Positions 18,858 through 27,328 of a DNA stretch of 64,000 nucleotides are shown piece after piece. This stretch comes from Devosia lucknowensis (GTDB taxonomy: Bacteria > Pseudomonadota > Alphaproteobacteria > Rhizobiales > Devosiaceae). Numbering within the stretch: the first letter of the stretch is position 1; every line of letters starts with the position of its first letter. Location of the stretch: assembly GCF_900177655.1 (NCBI RefSeq), contig NZ_FXWK01000001.1:1-64000 (forward strand), given 5' to 3'. The notes under the pieces were generated by a model. The model was not told where the DNA came from and ran no database searches. It saw only the letters and a program-made list of their open reading frames with translations. Both the position numbers and the translations under genes were made by a program.

Positions 18858-19636
18858 TGGAACCCATTCTCTACGCCCGTAACCTGAACAAGCGCTATGG
18901 CCGCGTGACCGCGCTCGACAATTGCGACTTCGATCTGATGCCCGGCGAAATCCTGGCCGTCATTGGTGATAACGGCGCTGGTAAGTCGTCGCTGATCAAG
19001 GCGCTGTCTGGGGCGATACGTCCCGACAGCGGCGACATTTTCCTGGAAGGACAGCGCGTAGCGTTTTCGTCGCCGATCGATGCGCGCTTGGCGGGTGTCG
19101 AAACGGTCTACCAGACGCTGGCCATGTCACCGGCGCTGTCGATTGCAGATAACATGTTCATGGGCCGCGAACTGCGCAAACCCGGCTTCATGGGCAAGGT
19201 GCTTCGGCAGCTTGACCGCCCGGCAATGGAACGGATCGCGCGGAAAAAGCTCAGCGAGCTGGGGCTGATGACCATCCAGAATATCAACCAGGCCGTGGAA
19301 ACATTGTCGGGCGGCCAGCGACAGGGGGTTGCGGTGGCAAGGGCCGCAGCCTTTGGTTCCAAAGTCATCATCCTCGACGAGCCGACCGCCGCATTGGGCG
19401 TCAAGGAGTCGCGCAAGGTACTGGACCTTATCCAGGATGTCCGCTCACGCGGCATTCCGATCATCCTGATCAGCCACAACATGCCGCATGTGTTCGAGGT
19501 CGCCAACCGCATCCACGTTCATCGGCTGGGCCGTCGTCTCTGCGTGATCGATCCCAAAGACTACACGATGTCCGATGCGGTCGCGTTCATGACTGGAGCA
19601 AAGGCCGCGCCCGGAGCGACGTCGGCCGCAGCGTAG
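18857..19636 (+). CDS. frcA: Fructose ABC transporter ATP-binding protein FrcA
   Basis: Single-domain ATPase of 259 residues: Walker A GDNGAGKSSL, signature LSGGQRQGVAVAR, Walker B VIILDEPTAAL, H-loop LISHNMPHVFE. Unlike RbsA/XylG, it has one ATPase module rather than two, matching rhizobial FrcA. Its ATG overlaps the frcC stop. No kinase gene (frcK in rhizobia) follows; the next gene converges from the other strand. Confidence 0.92.
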   Translation: MEPILYARNLNKRYGRVTALDNCDFDLMPGEILAVIGDNGAGKSSLIKALSGAIRPDSGDIFLEGQRVAFSSPIDARLAGVETVYQTLAMSPALSIADNMFMGRELRKPGFMGKVLRQLDRPAMERIARKKLSELGLMTIQNINQAVETLSGGQRQGVAVARAAAFGSKVIILDEPTAALGVKESRKVLDLIQDVRSRGIPIILISHNMPHVFEVANRIHVHRLGRRLCVIDPKDYTMSDAVAFMTGAKAAPGATSAAA

Positions 19637-19684
19637 GGCGCTGTGGAAACACCTTGGCCGGCACTTGTCCTCCTGCCGTCCATT

Positions 19685-19715
19685 GAAGCCGGTGTGCTAC
19701 CCGCGCGCCGGCTTC
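19685..19715. terminator. Hairpin between convergent frcA and dcd
   Basis: GAAGCCGG (19685-19692) pairs with CCGGCTTC (19708-19715) around a 15-base loop. It overlaps the dcd stop codon and lies 48 bases after frcA. It is without a clear T-run, so a termination role for either strand is plausible but unproven. Confidence 0.4.
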
Positions 19716-20820
19716 AGCCTGCAAATGGCCTGAAATGCTTTGAGAGCTTGAGGGTCTGAGCCTGGTAATTGGAGCCAAAGGCGCTTCCATAGAGCCGGTC
19801 CGGCTTTTCTGCCAGCTCTTCATAGATCAGCCGGCCGATGTTCTGGCCGTGACCAAGCAGGAACGGTACTTCGCGGCTGCGCACCTCTAGAACGGCGCGG
19901 CTCCCACTACCGCCCGCGGCCGAGTGGCCAAACCCAGGATCGAAGAAGCCGGCGTAGTGGACACGGAATTCACCGACCAGCGGGTCAAATGGCACCATTT
20001 CCGCAGCATGGGTGGGCGGCACGTGAACCGATTCAAGGCTTACGAGGATGTAGAACTCATCGGGGTCAAGGATCAGCTCGCTGCGGCCGCGTGCATAAAG
20101 CGGCTCCCAGAAGTCCAGCACGTCGAGTGCGGACTTTTTGTCCACGTCGACCACCGCGGTGTGGCGCTTGGAGCGGAAACCGATAAGCCCGTCGCGGCCC
20201 TGGCCCTCGAGATCGATGGAAAGCGCCACGCCATTGTCGACCGGCTGGTCGCCCCCCACCACCAGCGTGTCGGAAGCATGCAGCGCCTGATGCTGCGCTA
20301 CCGACAGGCGCGCGTCTCCACTGCGGAACCGCATTTGTGTCAGGCGCGAGCCGGTCCGCACGAGCACCGGGAAGGTGCGAGGACTGATCTCGAGATAGAG
20401 TGGGCCGGAATAGCCTTGCGGCAACTGGTCGAAGCCTCGGGCCCGGTCTCCAATAATGCGTGTGAACACGTCGAGACGGCCAGTCGAACTCTTGGGATTG
20501 GCTGAGGCACTGACGTCCGCTGGCAGCCGGAGGCTCTCCTCGAGCGGCACGAGGTAGACGCAGCCGCGTTCGAGCACGGCGCCTTTCGTGAGGTCGATTT
20601 CGTGAAGCTTGAGCGCTTCAATGCGTTCGGCGACCGAATGGCTCGGACCGGGAAGAAAGCTGGAGCGAACGCGGAACGCAGTCTTGCCGAGACGAAGATC
20701 CAGGCTTGCCGGCTGCACCTGATCCGCATCGAACGGCCGCGATGCGATGATGGCACCCTCGTCATGAAGCTTTTCGATCAACCGTGCCGTGAAGACACCC
20801 TTGGGCCAGGTTTCGGTCAT
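19714..20820 (-). CDS. dcd: dCTP deaminase, two-domain alphaproteobacterial type
   Basis: Cytoplasmic enzyme of about 368 residues converting dCTP to dUTP for thymidylate synthesis. It has two tandem dUTPase-like folds: the first includes VQPASLDLRLG and ASANPKSSTGRLDVFTRI, the second GEFRVHYAGFFDPGFG followed by SRAVLEVRSREVPF. This duplicated length is typical of alphaproteobacteria, compared with ~190 residues in E. coli Dcd. ATG 20820 is chosen because the conserved sequence begins near it. It is divergent from metZ. Confidence 0.9.
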   Translation of the reverse strand: MTETWPKGVFTARLIEKLHDEGAIIASRPFDADQVQPASLDLRLGKTAFRVRSSFLPGPSHSVAERIEALKLHEIDLTKGAVLERGCVYLVPLEESLRLPADVSASANPKSSTGRLDVFTRIIGDRARGFDQLPQGYSGPLYLEISPRTFPVLVRTGSRLTQMRFRSGDARLSVAQHQALHASDTLVVGGDQPVDNGVALSIDLEGQGRDGLIGFRSKRHTAVVDVDKKSALDVLDFWEPLYARGRSELILDPDEFYILVSLESVHVPPTHAAEMVPFDPLVGEFRVHYAGFFDPGFGHSAAGGSGSRAVLEVRSREVPFLLGHGQNIGRLIYEELAEKPDRLYGSAFGSNYQAQTLKLSKHFRPFAG

Positions 20821-20985
20821 CGTTCTGCTTTCTACCTTCGCGAGCGTGTCCCGCGCTTCCCGCGCCGTGTTCGCCGAGCTCATCCGGGCGATCCAGCATT
20901 CTTGTGCCAAGTCTGGATTGCCCGGACAAGCCGGGCTGTGACGATAGGATGGCGGCGAATGGGTTTATTCCCCAACAAGCCGCGA

Positions 20986-21015
20986 TTGACGGCCGCGCCG
21001 AGTTCGCACTAACGT
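20986..21015 (+). promoter_or_regulatory. Putative promoter of metZ
   Basis: TTGACG (20986-20991) and TAACGT (21010-21015) resemble -35 and -10 boxes with an 18-base spacer. Transcription would start about seven bases on, right at the 5' edge of the SAM-II riboswitch, which supports the call. Confidence 0.6.
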
Positions 21016-21021
21016 AGCCTC

Positions 21022-21090
21022 AGTGGTGATTTGGCCGGTCGCTTGCAGCCACTTGAGACAGCAGTCTCGAACGATAAGTGCTAAAGACCG
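21022..21090 (+). ncRNA. SAM-II riboswitch controlling metZ
   Basis: The 5' segment AGTGGTGATTTGGCCGG, then GCTTGCAGCCACTT and, about 30 bases on, GTGCTAAAGACCG match the conserved core of SAM-II aptamers of alphaproteobacteria: stem P1 (GTGG with CCAC), the U-rich major-groove strand, and the GCTAAA segment forming the pseudoknot. It lies in the leader of an O-succinylhomoserine sulfhydrylase gene, a common location for this class. S-adenosylmethionine binding should lower metZ expression. The exact 3' edge is estimated. Confidence 0.88.
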
Positions 21091-21095
21091 TCGTG

Positions 21096-21124
21096 AACCG
21101 GCCGCCAGTGCGTGCCGGTTTTTT
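21096..21124 (+). terminator. Intrinsic terminator between SAM-II riboswitch and metZ
   Basis: AACCGGC (21096-21102) pairs with GCCGGTT (21114-21120), followed by six consecutive T residues (21119-21124). It begins only a few bases after the aptamer and ends 17 bases before the metZ ATG, the position of an expression platform. Confidence 0.7.
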
Positions 21125-21140
21125 GTTTGAAAGCGTGACC

Positions 21141-22349
21141 ATGTCCAAGAACGACAATCCTTTGAACGATCCCAGGAAGCTCTCGGCAGCGACGCAGATG
21201 GTTCATGGCGGCGGCATGCGTTCGGGCTTCAACGAGACCAGCGAGGCTATTTTCCTCAATTCGGGCTACTCTTACCCGTCGTCCGAACATGCCGAGCTGC
21301 TGTTCCAGAACAAGATCCCCGGCGCGCACAATTACTCCCGCTTCGCCAATCCCACCGTCGACATGTTTGAAGATCGGATGGCCCTGCTTGAAGGCGCTGA
21401 AGCTGGCAAGGCCTTTGCCTCGGGCATGGCCGCCGTCACCAATGCGGTGATGAGCCAGGTGCGGGCAGGCGACCACATCGTGGCCGCCCAAGCGCTGTTT
21501 GGCGGCTGCCGTTATGTCGTCGAGGACTATGCCCCACGTTTCGGCGTGGCGTCCACGCTGGTCGATGGGCGTGACCCGGAGAATTTCGCCCGGGCCATGC
21601 AGCCCAACACCAAGGTGGTCTTCATCGAGACCCCCACCAATCCGACGCTTGAACTGGTGGACATCAAGGCCGTGGCCGATATTGCCCACGCCCATGGAGC
21701 CAAGCTCATCGTCGACAATGTCTTCTCGACGGCGCTTTATCAGAAGCCGCTCGAGCTCGGAGCTGATCTCGTAACTTATTCCGCCACCAAGCATATCGAT
21801 GGTCAGGGCAGGGTGCTCGGCGGAGTTGTCCTGGGATCAAAGGAATTGATCGAGGGCGACGTGCACACGTTCCTGCGCCAGACCGGCGCAACCCTCAGTG
21901 CCTTCAATGCCTGGGTCCTGCTCAAGGGCCTCGAATCCTATAGCCTCCGCGTCGAGCGGATGACCGACTCTGCCGAAAAGGTAGCGGCCGCGCTGGCTGG
22001 GCATCCAAAAATCGAACGGATTATCTATCCTCACCATCCAAGCCACCCCCAGTTTGACTTGGCCAGGCGGCAGATGACCCGTGGGTCGACTTTGCTCGCG
22101 ATAGACGTGAAAGGCGGTCAGACGGGCGCATTTGCGCTGTCCGACAATCTGGCCGTCGTTCTCATCTCAAACAACCTGGGCGACGCGAAGTCCCTCATCA
22201 CCCATCCAAGGACCACTACCCATGCGCGGCTCACCGAGCAGGTGCGGCTGGAGACCGGGGTCACGCCGGGTCTGCTGCGCCTTTCGGTCGGCCTGGAAGA
22301 TCCAGACGATCTCGTTGCCGACCTGATGTATGGTCTGGATCAGGTGTGA
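21141..22349 (+). CDS. metZ: O-succinylhomoserine sulfhydrylase MetZ
   Basis: PLP enzyme of about 402 residues making homocysteine from O-succinylhomoserine (or the acetyl ester) and sulfide, in methionine synthesis. It has the Cys/Met metabolism fold: YSRFANPTVDMFEDR, FIETPTNPTLELVDI and the PLP-binding lysine in YSATKHIDGQGR (Lys217). ATG 21141 is chosen because the open frame upstream runs through the riboswitch and terminator. Regulation by S-adenosylmethionine follows from the leader. Its stop overlaps the next start. Confidence 0.93.
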   Translation: MSKNDNPLNDPRKLSAATQMVHGGGMRSGFNETSEAIFLNSGYSYPSSEHAELLFQNKIPGAHNYSRFANPTVDMFEDRMALLEGAEAGKAFASGMAAVTNAVMSQVRAGDHIVAAQALFGGCRYVVEDYAPRFGVASTLVDGRDPENFARAMQPNTKVVFIETPTNPTLELVDIKAVADIAHAHGAKLIVDNVFSTALYQKPLELGADLVTYSATKHIDGQGRVLGGVVLGSKELIEGDVHTFLRQTGATLSAFNAWVLLKGLESYSLRVERMTDSAEKVAAALAGHPKIERIIYPHHPSHPQFDLARRQMTRGSTLLAIDVKGGQTGAFALSDNLAVVLISNNLGDAKSLITHPRTTTHARLTEQVRLETGVTPGLLRLSVGLEDPDDLVADLMYGLDQV

Positions 22350-23218
22350 TGCAGAGGGCAGCAGAGGCCTCACTCCCAATGGGGGAGGCCGGGTGGGGGT
22401 GGGTCCGTGCGATTGGGGTCGCGGTTTTTGCCGCGACACTCGCCTTCGCCACTCCTGCTCTCGCGCAGCCGCTTCCACATCATGCCGATCCGGACGCTCG
22501 GGAAATGCTCCCCAGCCTGACGCCGATCCCGGCCATCCGTTTCCTGACCACCGCTGATTTCCCTCCCTTCAATTTCCGCGATGTGAGCGGCGAGTTGGTG
22601 GGGTTCAACATCGATCTGGCCAAACGCATCTGCGCCGAGATCAATGTGGCTTGTACCATTCAGGCCTGGCCCTGGAATCAGGCTGCCAATGCCTTGAGTG
22701 ACAGCCAGGGCGACGCGCTGATCGCCGGATTGGCCATGTCAGAAGAAAATGGCGCTCTTTTCGACTATTCCTCGACCTACCTCGCCTTGCCGGGCCGCTT
22801 CGTCACACAGGCTGAAGACGTCGAGGATTTTCGTGCTGACGCTCTGAATGAAGCACAAGTTGCAGTGCGCGCTGGCAGCGCCCATGCCGCCTTCCTGGAG
22901 CGCTACCTGCCTGGCATTGAGACCATCACGTTCGACAGCGAGATCGAGGGACTGGAGGCGGTCAAGGCCGGCCGGGTCGATGCCTGGTTCGGTGACGCGA
23001 TGCGCGCCTCGTTCTGGCTCAATGACAATCTGGGCTGTTGCGGCTTCGCTGGCGAAGCTTATTTTCGGCCTCACCTGTTCGGCGAGGGCTTCACTATCGC
23101 CATGCCGGCGGGACACGATCCGGTTCGGCACGCAATCGACTGGGCTCTGGTCCGCTTGCAGGAGAATGGTGCGCTCGACGAACTCTACCTGCGCTGGTTT
23201 CCCGTGGGTTTCTACTAG
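22349..23218 (+). CDS. ABC transporter substrate-binding protein, polar-amino-acid type (SBP_bac_3)
   Basis: Periplasmic protein of about 289 residues. After a signal peptide (AIGVAVFAATLAFATPALAQ) come the family 3 motifs IRFLTTADFPPFNFRD, LVGFNIDLAKRICAEI and VKAGRVDAWFGDA. ATG 22349 overlaps the metZ stop (TGATG); ATG 22379 is an alternative, but no ribosome-binding site supports it. The first ~15 codons coincide with a short palindromic repeat. No permease or ATPase lies nearby, so it is an orphan binding protein or a sensor. Coupling to metZ suggests a sulfur-containing ligand, which is only inference. Confidence 0.82.
   Translation: MQRAAEASLPMGEAGWGWVRAIGVAVFAATLAFATPALAQPLPHHADPDAREMLPSLTPIPAIRFLTTADFPPFNFRDVSGELVGFNIDLAKRICAEINVACTIQAWPWNQAANALSDSQGDALIAGLAMSEENGALFDYSSTYLALPGRFVTQAEDVEDFRADALNEAQVAVRAGSAHAAFLERYLPGIETITFDSEIEGLEAVKAGRVDAWFGDAMRASFWLNDNLGCCGFAGEAYFRPHLFGEGFTIAMPAGHDPVRHAIDWALVRLQENGALDELYLRWFPVGFY
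22366..22390. repeat. Short palindromic repeat inside the 5' end of a coding region
   Basis: GGCCTC (22366-22371) and GAGGCC (22385-22390) flank a C-rich/G-rich inner stem (CTCCC with GGGGG). The G-rich sequence continues as CGGGTGGGGGTGGG. It resembles the GC-rich intergenic palindromes elsewhere in the window but is translated here as the N-terminal region of the binding protein. Confidence 0.5.
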
Positions 23219-23880
23219 TTGCCCTGAGCCACCGGGGCGGGGTTCTGCTCGGCGGCGCTGCGCCCGGTCTCCGTGAGTTTGTAAATGCCCGGGCTGACGC
23301 GTTCGAACCAGCCATAAACGTTGCTCAACAGAATCTTTCCGGCATCGGGCGCTGCGGCCCGCATGTCTCGCGGCCGAAGAGGGCCGTCCAGCAGCGCCCA
23401 GGCGCACACCAGCGCCTGCTGGCGATACGCCGTCATGATGGGCACGCGTGTACTGCCACCCAGTGCCGGGTCGCCTTGTCGTCTTTGATGCTCGCGCACC
23501 AGCCGCGAGCGGCGTTTGGGATTGGTGCGTGGCATCGGTGAAACCGAGCTGACGATAACGCTGACCATCCCTTGGTCCGTCACCCCCAGCATACCGATAC
23601 CCAGTCTGCGGCACAGCTGGCGATAGCGCTTGTCGGCCTCCCGGCCGCGCCCGGTGCTGGATATCCGGGCGGCAATCCAGACCTCATCCGCAACCGTCGC
23701 GCGATCGACAGCCTGAAGGATGAGCTCGAGGTTGAAGCTGAGCTTCAATTCGCACACCACGATCACGCGTGGATCCGTTTCGCTGATACCGACGAGATCG
23801 CACCCACCGATCTCGCCTTTAACCACGTAGCCTGCCGCTTCGAGAAAGGCTTTGACGGGAAGGTAGAGCGCGGTTTCCAT
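23215..23880 (-). CDS. DUF2161 domain protein, PD-(D/E)XK nuclease-like
   Basis: Soluble protein of 221 residues matching the DUF2161 pattern: METALYLPVKAFLEAAGYVVKG at the start, then GGCDLVGI and VVCELKLSF giving a D...E-x-K triad of the PD-(D/E)XK fold, and later RQLCRRLGIGML and STRVPIMTAYRQQAL. The C-terminal ~60 residues look like a winged-helix domain (GWFERVSPGIYKLTETG). The biological role of the family is unknown. It follows the TerB-like gene by 14 bases. Its stop overlaps the stop of the convergent binding-protein gene (CTAG). Confidence 0.82.
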   Translation of the reverse strand: METALYLPVKAFLEAAGYVVKGEIGGCDLVGISETDPRVIVVCELKLSFNLELILQAVDRATVADEVWIAARISSTGRGREADKRYRQLCRRLGIGMLGVTDQGMVSVIVSSVSPMPRTNPKRRSRLVREHQRRQGDPALGGSTRVPIMTAYRQQALVCAWALLDGPLRPRDMRAAAPDAGKILLSNVYGWFERVSPGIYKLTETGRSAAEQNPAPVAQGN

Positions 23881-23894
23881 TGCCGGGCGGTTCG

Positions 23895-24305
23895 TCAGCT
23901 CGGCAAGCGACGGTGGCGTGCGCGTGCGGCGACTTCGATTGCGGCAGTCGTCAGCCGGTCGAGGCTGAGCTTGTCACGCAGCATTTCGAGGAAGCGCAGC
24001 TCCTCCTGCTCCAGGAACAAATCCACGGCGGCGACTTCCACGGCCACGGCATAGGCTGTGTCTTGCAGCTTGATCGGCAGTGCGGCGATGGCCTCGTCCA
24101 TGACCCGGTCGAGCCCGTCCGGGCCGTTCAGAATATCGGCACAGTCATTGGCCACGCTTTCGAGCCGGCTTCTGTCGAAGCCCTCGAACACCGGCAGCCT
24201 GTCGATCAGGGCCGTAATGCGCTTCAGCTCCTTTTCGCTCATGGCACTGTCGGACGTGGCGGCCACGATCATCAGGTGGATGAGGGCGTCATGGGCAGTG
24301 GTCAT
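23895..24305 (-). CDS. TerB-like tellurite-resistance-fold protein
   Basis: Small helical protein of about 136 residues with the TerB-like signature [21 protein letters not shown] and a second acidic helix [19 protein letters not shown], likely a metal-binding cytoplasmic scaffold. ATG 24305 has a GAG-containing site upstream and is divergent from lysK. It heads a probable two-gene unit with DUF2161. TerB-fold proteins occur in tellurite/stress systems and in nucleic-acid processing contexts; pairing with a nuclease-like protein favours the latter as inference. Confidence 0.75.
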   Translation of the reverse strand: MTTAHDALIHLMIVAATSDSAMSEKELKRITALIDRLPVFEGFDRSRLESVANDCADILNGPDGLDRVMDEAIAALPIKLQDTAYAVAVEVAAVDLFLEQEELRFLEMLRDKLSLDRLTTAAIEVAARARHRRLPS

Positions 24306-24448
24306 TTCTCGATCCCGATTGCGGTTTGGCTTCAAGAACTAGGATGTGCGACCGCCTTCCGCAACCACCTGCGACATTGACGTCTACCCGGTTCCGGTGC
24401 AATGACCGGCCTCGTTGTTTCCCTTCCGTCCCGAAAGGCTGCTGCCCC

Positions 24449-26101
24449 GTGTCGCCTGCCGCTTTGCCTGAACTTGATCCGTCCTTTTTCGAGCCCGCGC
24501 AGACTGCTCGCGCCTGGCCTTTTGAAGAAGCACGCAAGATCGTCAAACGGCTCGAAAAGTCCGGCAAGGGCGAAGCCCTGTTCGAGACCGGCTATGGCCC
24601 CTCGGGTCTACCCCATATCGGCACCTTTGGCGAAGTGGCACGCACTACTATGGTGCGCACGGCGTTTCGCCTGCTGACGCGCGACCAGGTTCCGACGCGC
24701 CTGCTCTGCTTCTCCGACGATCTCGACGGCATGCGCAAGATTCCGGATACCGTGCCCTCCAAGGAGGCCATGGAGCCGCATCTGCAAAAGCCGCTGACCT
24801 CGGTTCCCGATCCCTGGACCAACGAATACGACAGCTTTGGCCATCACAACAACGCCATGCTCCGCCGTTTCCTCGATACCTTCGGGTTCGACTATGAGTT
24901 CGCGAGCGCGACCGACTACTACCGGTCCGGCAAGTTTGATCACGTGCTTCGGCTCGCAGCTGAGCGTTATGACGACATCATGGCCGTGATGCTGCCCACT
25001 CTCGGCGCCGAGCGTCAGGCGACCTATTCGCCCTTCCTGCCGATCTCGCCGATTTCGGGCCGTGTGCTCTATGTGCCGATGAAGGAAGTCAATGCCAAGG
25101 ACGGCACGGTCACCTTCACCGACGAAGATGGACGCGACACCACCGTGCCTGTCACCGGCGGCAACGTGAAAATGCAGTGGAAGCCTGACTTCGGGATGCG
25201 CTGGGCAGCGCTCGACGTTGACTTCGAGATGTTCGGCAAGGACCACCAGACCAATCAGCATATCTACGACAAGATCTGCGCGATCCTGGGCGGCACCCCG
25301 CCTGAGCACTATGTTTTCGAGCTGTTTCTCGATGCCGAAGGTCAGAAGATATCGAAGTCCAAGGGCAATGGCCTCACTATCGACGAATGGCTGACCTATG
25401 CGCCGACCGAGAGCCTCGGCCTCTACATGTTCCAGAAGCCGCGGGTAGCCAAGCGTCTGCATTTCGACGTCATTCCGCGCGCCGTCGACGAATATGCCAA
25501 CTTCGTTTCCGCATATGAGCGGCAGGACGCGACCGCGCGGCTCGAAAATCCGGCCTTCCACGTCCACTTCGGCAATGTGCCCAAGGTCGACATGCCAGTC
25601 ACCTTTGCGCTTCTGCTCAATCTCGCCACGGCATCGAACCCAGAAACTCCGGAAGTTATGTGGGGCTATATCTCGGCTTACGCCCCGGGCGTTTCAGCCA
25701 AGACCCATCCGCATCTCGATGCTTTGGTTGGCTACGCCATGCGCTACTTCCGCGATTTCGTGGCAAAGACGTATCGTGCGCCCGACGACGTTGAACGGGC
25801 AGCGCTTGAAGCGCTTTCAGCTGCCTTTGCCGACCTGCCGGCAGATGCCGACAACGAGACCATTCAGAATGCGGCTCTGGACGTCGCCCGCGGCATCGAG
25901 CGTTATCAGGATCACACCAAGACGGGCCCAAATGGCGGTCCGGGCGTCTCCGGTGACTTTTTCCAGATGCTCTACCAGGTGCTGATCGGGCAGGAACGCG
26001 GGCCGCGCTTCGGATCCTTCGCAGCACTCTACGGCATCGACAATACGCGCCGTCTGATCGCTGACGCCTTGGCCGGCCGGTTGATGACCGCACAGTCCTG
26101 A
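24449..26101 (+). CDS. lysK: Class I lysyl-tRNA synthetase
   Basis: Aminoacyl-tRNA synthetase of about 550 residues charging tRNA-Lys. It is the archaeal/alphaproteobacterial class I enzyme rather than class II LysS: the HIGH-type motif is PHIGTFGE (~residue 55) and the KMSKS-type motif is KISKSKGNG (~residue 300). GTG 24449 is chosen with AAAGG upstream; the open frame before it lacks homology. It is monocistronic and divergent from the TerB-like gene. Confidence 0.93.
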   Translation: MSPAALPELDPSFFEPAQTARAWPFEEARKIVKRLEKSGKGEALFETGYGPSGLPHIGTFGEVARTTMVRTAFRLLTRDQVPTRLLCFSDDLDGMRKIPDTVPSKEAMEPHLQKPLTSVPDPWTNEYDSFGHHNNAMLRRFLDTFGFDYEFASATDYYRSGKFDHVLRLAAERYDDIMAVMLPTLGAERQATYSPFLPISPISGRVLYVPMKEVNAKDGTVTFTDEDGRDTTVPVTGGNVKMQWKPDFGMRWAALDVDFEMFGKDHQTNQHIYDKICAILGGTPPEHYVFELFLDAEGQKISKSKGNGLTIDEWLTYAPTESLGLYMFQKPRVAKRLHFDVIPRAVDEYANFVSAYERQDATARLENPAFHVHFGNVPKVDMPVTFALLLNLATASNPETPEVMWGYISAYAPGVSAKTHPHLDALVGYAMRYFRDFVAKTYRAPDDVERAALEALSAAFADLPADADNETIQNAALDVARGIERYQDHTKTGPNGGPGVSGDFFQMLYQVLIGQERGPRFGSFAALYGIDNTRRLIADALAGRLMTAQS

Positions 26102-26152
26102 ACATTCGAAAGTGCGACGCGTGGACTACGGGATCACGCGCCGCACCCTTTA

Positions 26153-26172
26153 CCGGCCCTTCGGCCGGATTT
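26153..26172 (+). terminator. Putative terminator after lysK
   Basis: CCGGCC (26153-26158), tetraloop CTTC and GGCCGG (26163-26168) are followed by the T-rich ATTTGTGT. It lies 50 bases after the lysK stop and just before the convergent hydrolase gene. The stem is short but very GC-rich. Confidence 0.5.
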
Positions 26173-26184
26173 GTGTCCGGCTTC

Positions 26185-27075
26185 TCAGCAATCTGCCATA
26201 GGCGCCTCGGCCCATTCCGCTGCCGAGGTCATGACCTCTGCCAATCGCGAAGTCCCATCCGGCGGCGCCATGCTGTGATCGAGTAGCGGGAACTCCCAGT
26301 AGGTCAAACCGCAACCGCCGGCAGACGAATACGCATCCACCGTTTGCCGCGCCAGGGCCAGCGGGTTGGCTTCATCCTGGCCACCCTGAATGATCAGATA
26401 TGGCCCATCGCCTCGCGCCATCCGCTCGGCCGTGCTCACATCGATGATGTCCGCCCAGAATTTGAGGGGATACCCACCGAACACCTCGCGGCTGTCCGGA
26501 TTGGCACGCGCCGCAGCAAAAGCGGCGTCAAAATGCGGATGCGCTTCCTGCGGCACAGTCGCTTTCACCATCTCGCCAAAGCTCGGTCCGGTCGCCGATG
26601 ACAGCAAAATCGCAGCGTCCGCTTTGAACTCTCCCGCCAGCGCCGCTACAGCCAGCCCACCTTCCGAGCCGCCAAACATCACCAGCCGCTCGGGCAGGGT
26701 GTCGTCCTCCGCCAGTGCCTCCAGCACACGCCGATAGTCGCTCAGCCTCTGGCTGAAGGTGTAGTTTGTCACGAACTCGGCCGGACAGTCGGTTGGTTCG
26801 TCTGCGATGACCAAGTCGGGCGACACCCCAATCTTTTCGACAATCACCGTCGCATAGTTGGCAAACGCCGCTCGCACCATCGCCATGTTCGGATTTGTCG
26901 CCCCCGGCGCGCATCCCGAGCCTTGGACGATCAGCAACAGCCCTTCCGCATCGTTGTTCGGCCGGTCGAGCGTATAGTGAACCACGCTGCCATCGCCCCG
27001 CTCCACCGTCAGAGCCCCCGCGAGTGCAGGCGGCAGGGTAAGAAGTAACGCCACGGCGCTCACAAGAAGCCGCAT
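26185..27075 (-). CDS. Secreted alpha/beta-hydrolase-like protein
   Basis: Exported protein of about 296 residues with signal peptide MRLLVSAVALLLTLPPALAG. The body fits an alpha/beta hydrolase: an oxyanion-type LLLIVQGSGC, the nucleophile elbow GGSEGG, a likely acid in IIQGGQDEANP, and a catalytic histidine in FPLLDHSM. The substrate is unknown; peptidase/esterase-like relatives exist. ATG 27075 has GGAG upstream. It follows the XRE regulator gene by 26 bases on the same strand and may be a third member of that operon. Confidence 0.78.
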   Translation of the reverse strand: MRLLVSAVALLLTLPPALAGALTVERGDGSVVHYTLDRPNNDAEGLLLIVQGSGCAPGATNPNMAMVRAAFANYATVIVEKIGVSPDLVIADEPTDCPAEFVTNYTFSQRLSDYRRVLEALAEDDTLPERLVMFGGSEGGLAVAALAGEFKADAAILLSSATGPSFGEMVKATVPQEAHPHFDAAFAAARANPDSREVFGGYPLKFWADIIDVSTAERMARGDGPYLIIQGGQDEANPLALARQTVDAYSSAGGCGLTYWEFPLLDHSMAPPDGTSRLAEVMTSAAEWAEAPMADC

Positions 27076-27101
27076 TCCACTCTCCACGTCTCTGGGTCGG
27101 T

Positions 27102-27326
27102 CTACTCCGCGGCGTCTGCCGGGTTGTCTTCAAGGGTCAAAATATCGCCCGGCTGGCACTGCAGGTGCCGGCAAATCGCCTCTAGGGTATCGAAGCGAAT
27201 ACCCTTCACCTTCCCCTGCTTGAGCAGGCTCAGGTTAGCTTCCGTAATGCCGATGTATTCGGCCAGGTCCTTCGACTTTACATTGCGCTGAGCCAGTACG
27301 ACGCCCAGTTTCACCTTGATTGCCAT
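27102..27326 (-). CDS. XRE-family helix-turn-helix regulator (YozG-like)
   Basis: Compact 74-residue regulator consisting of one HTH: VKLGVVLAQRNVKSKDLAEY, then GITEANLSLLKQGKVKGIR and a dimerisation tail HLQCQPGDIL. Such mini-XRE proteins are typically encoded directly after a DUF2975 membrane protein, as here with a 2-base gap. It probably controls its own operon and the divergent small secreted protein through the TTATCG-type palindromes described upstream. Confidence 0.9.
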   Translation of the reverse strand: MAIKVKLGVVLAQRNVKSKDLAEYIGITEANLSLLKQGKVKGIRFDTLEAICRHLQCQPGDILTLEDNPADAAE

Positions 27327-27328
27327 GG

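Noticed and set aside
21078..21140. Upstream start for metZ
   Set aside because: It would start inside the SAM-II aptamer and translate through the terminator hairpin. ATG 21141 gives the normal family length.
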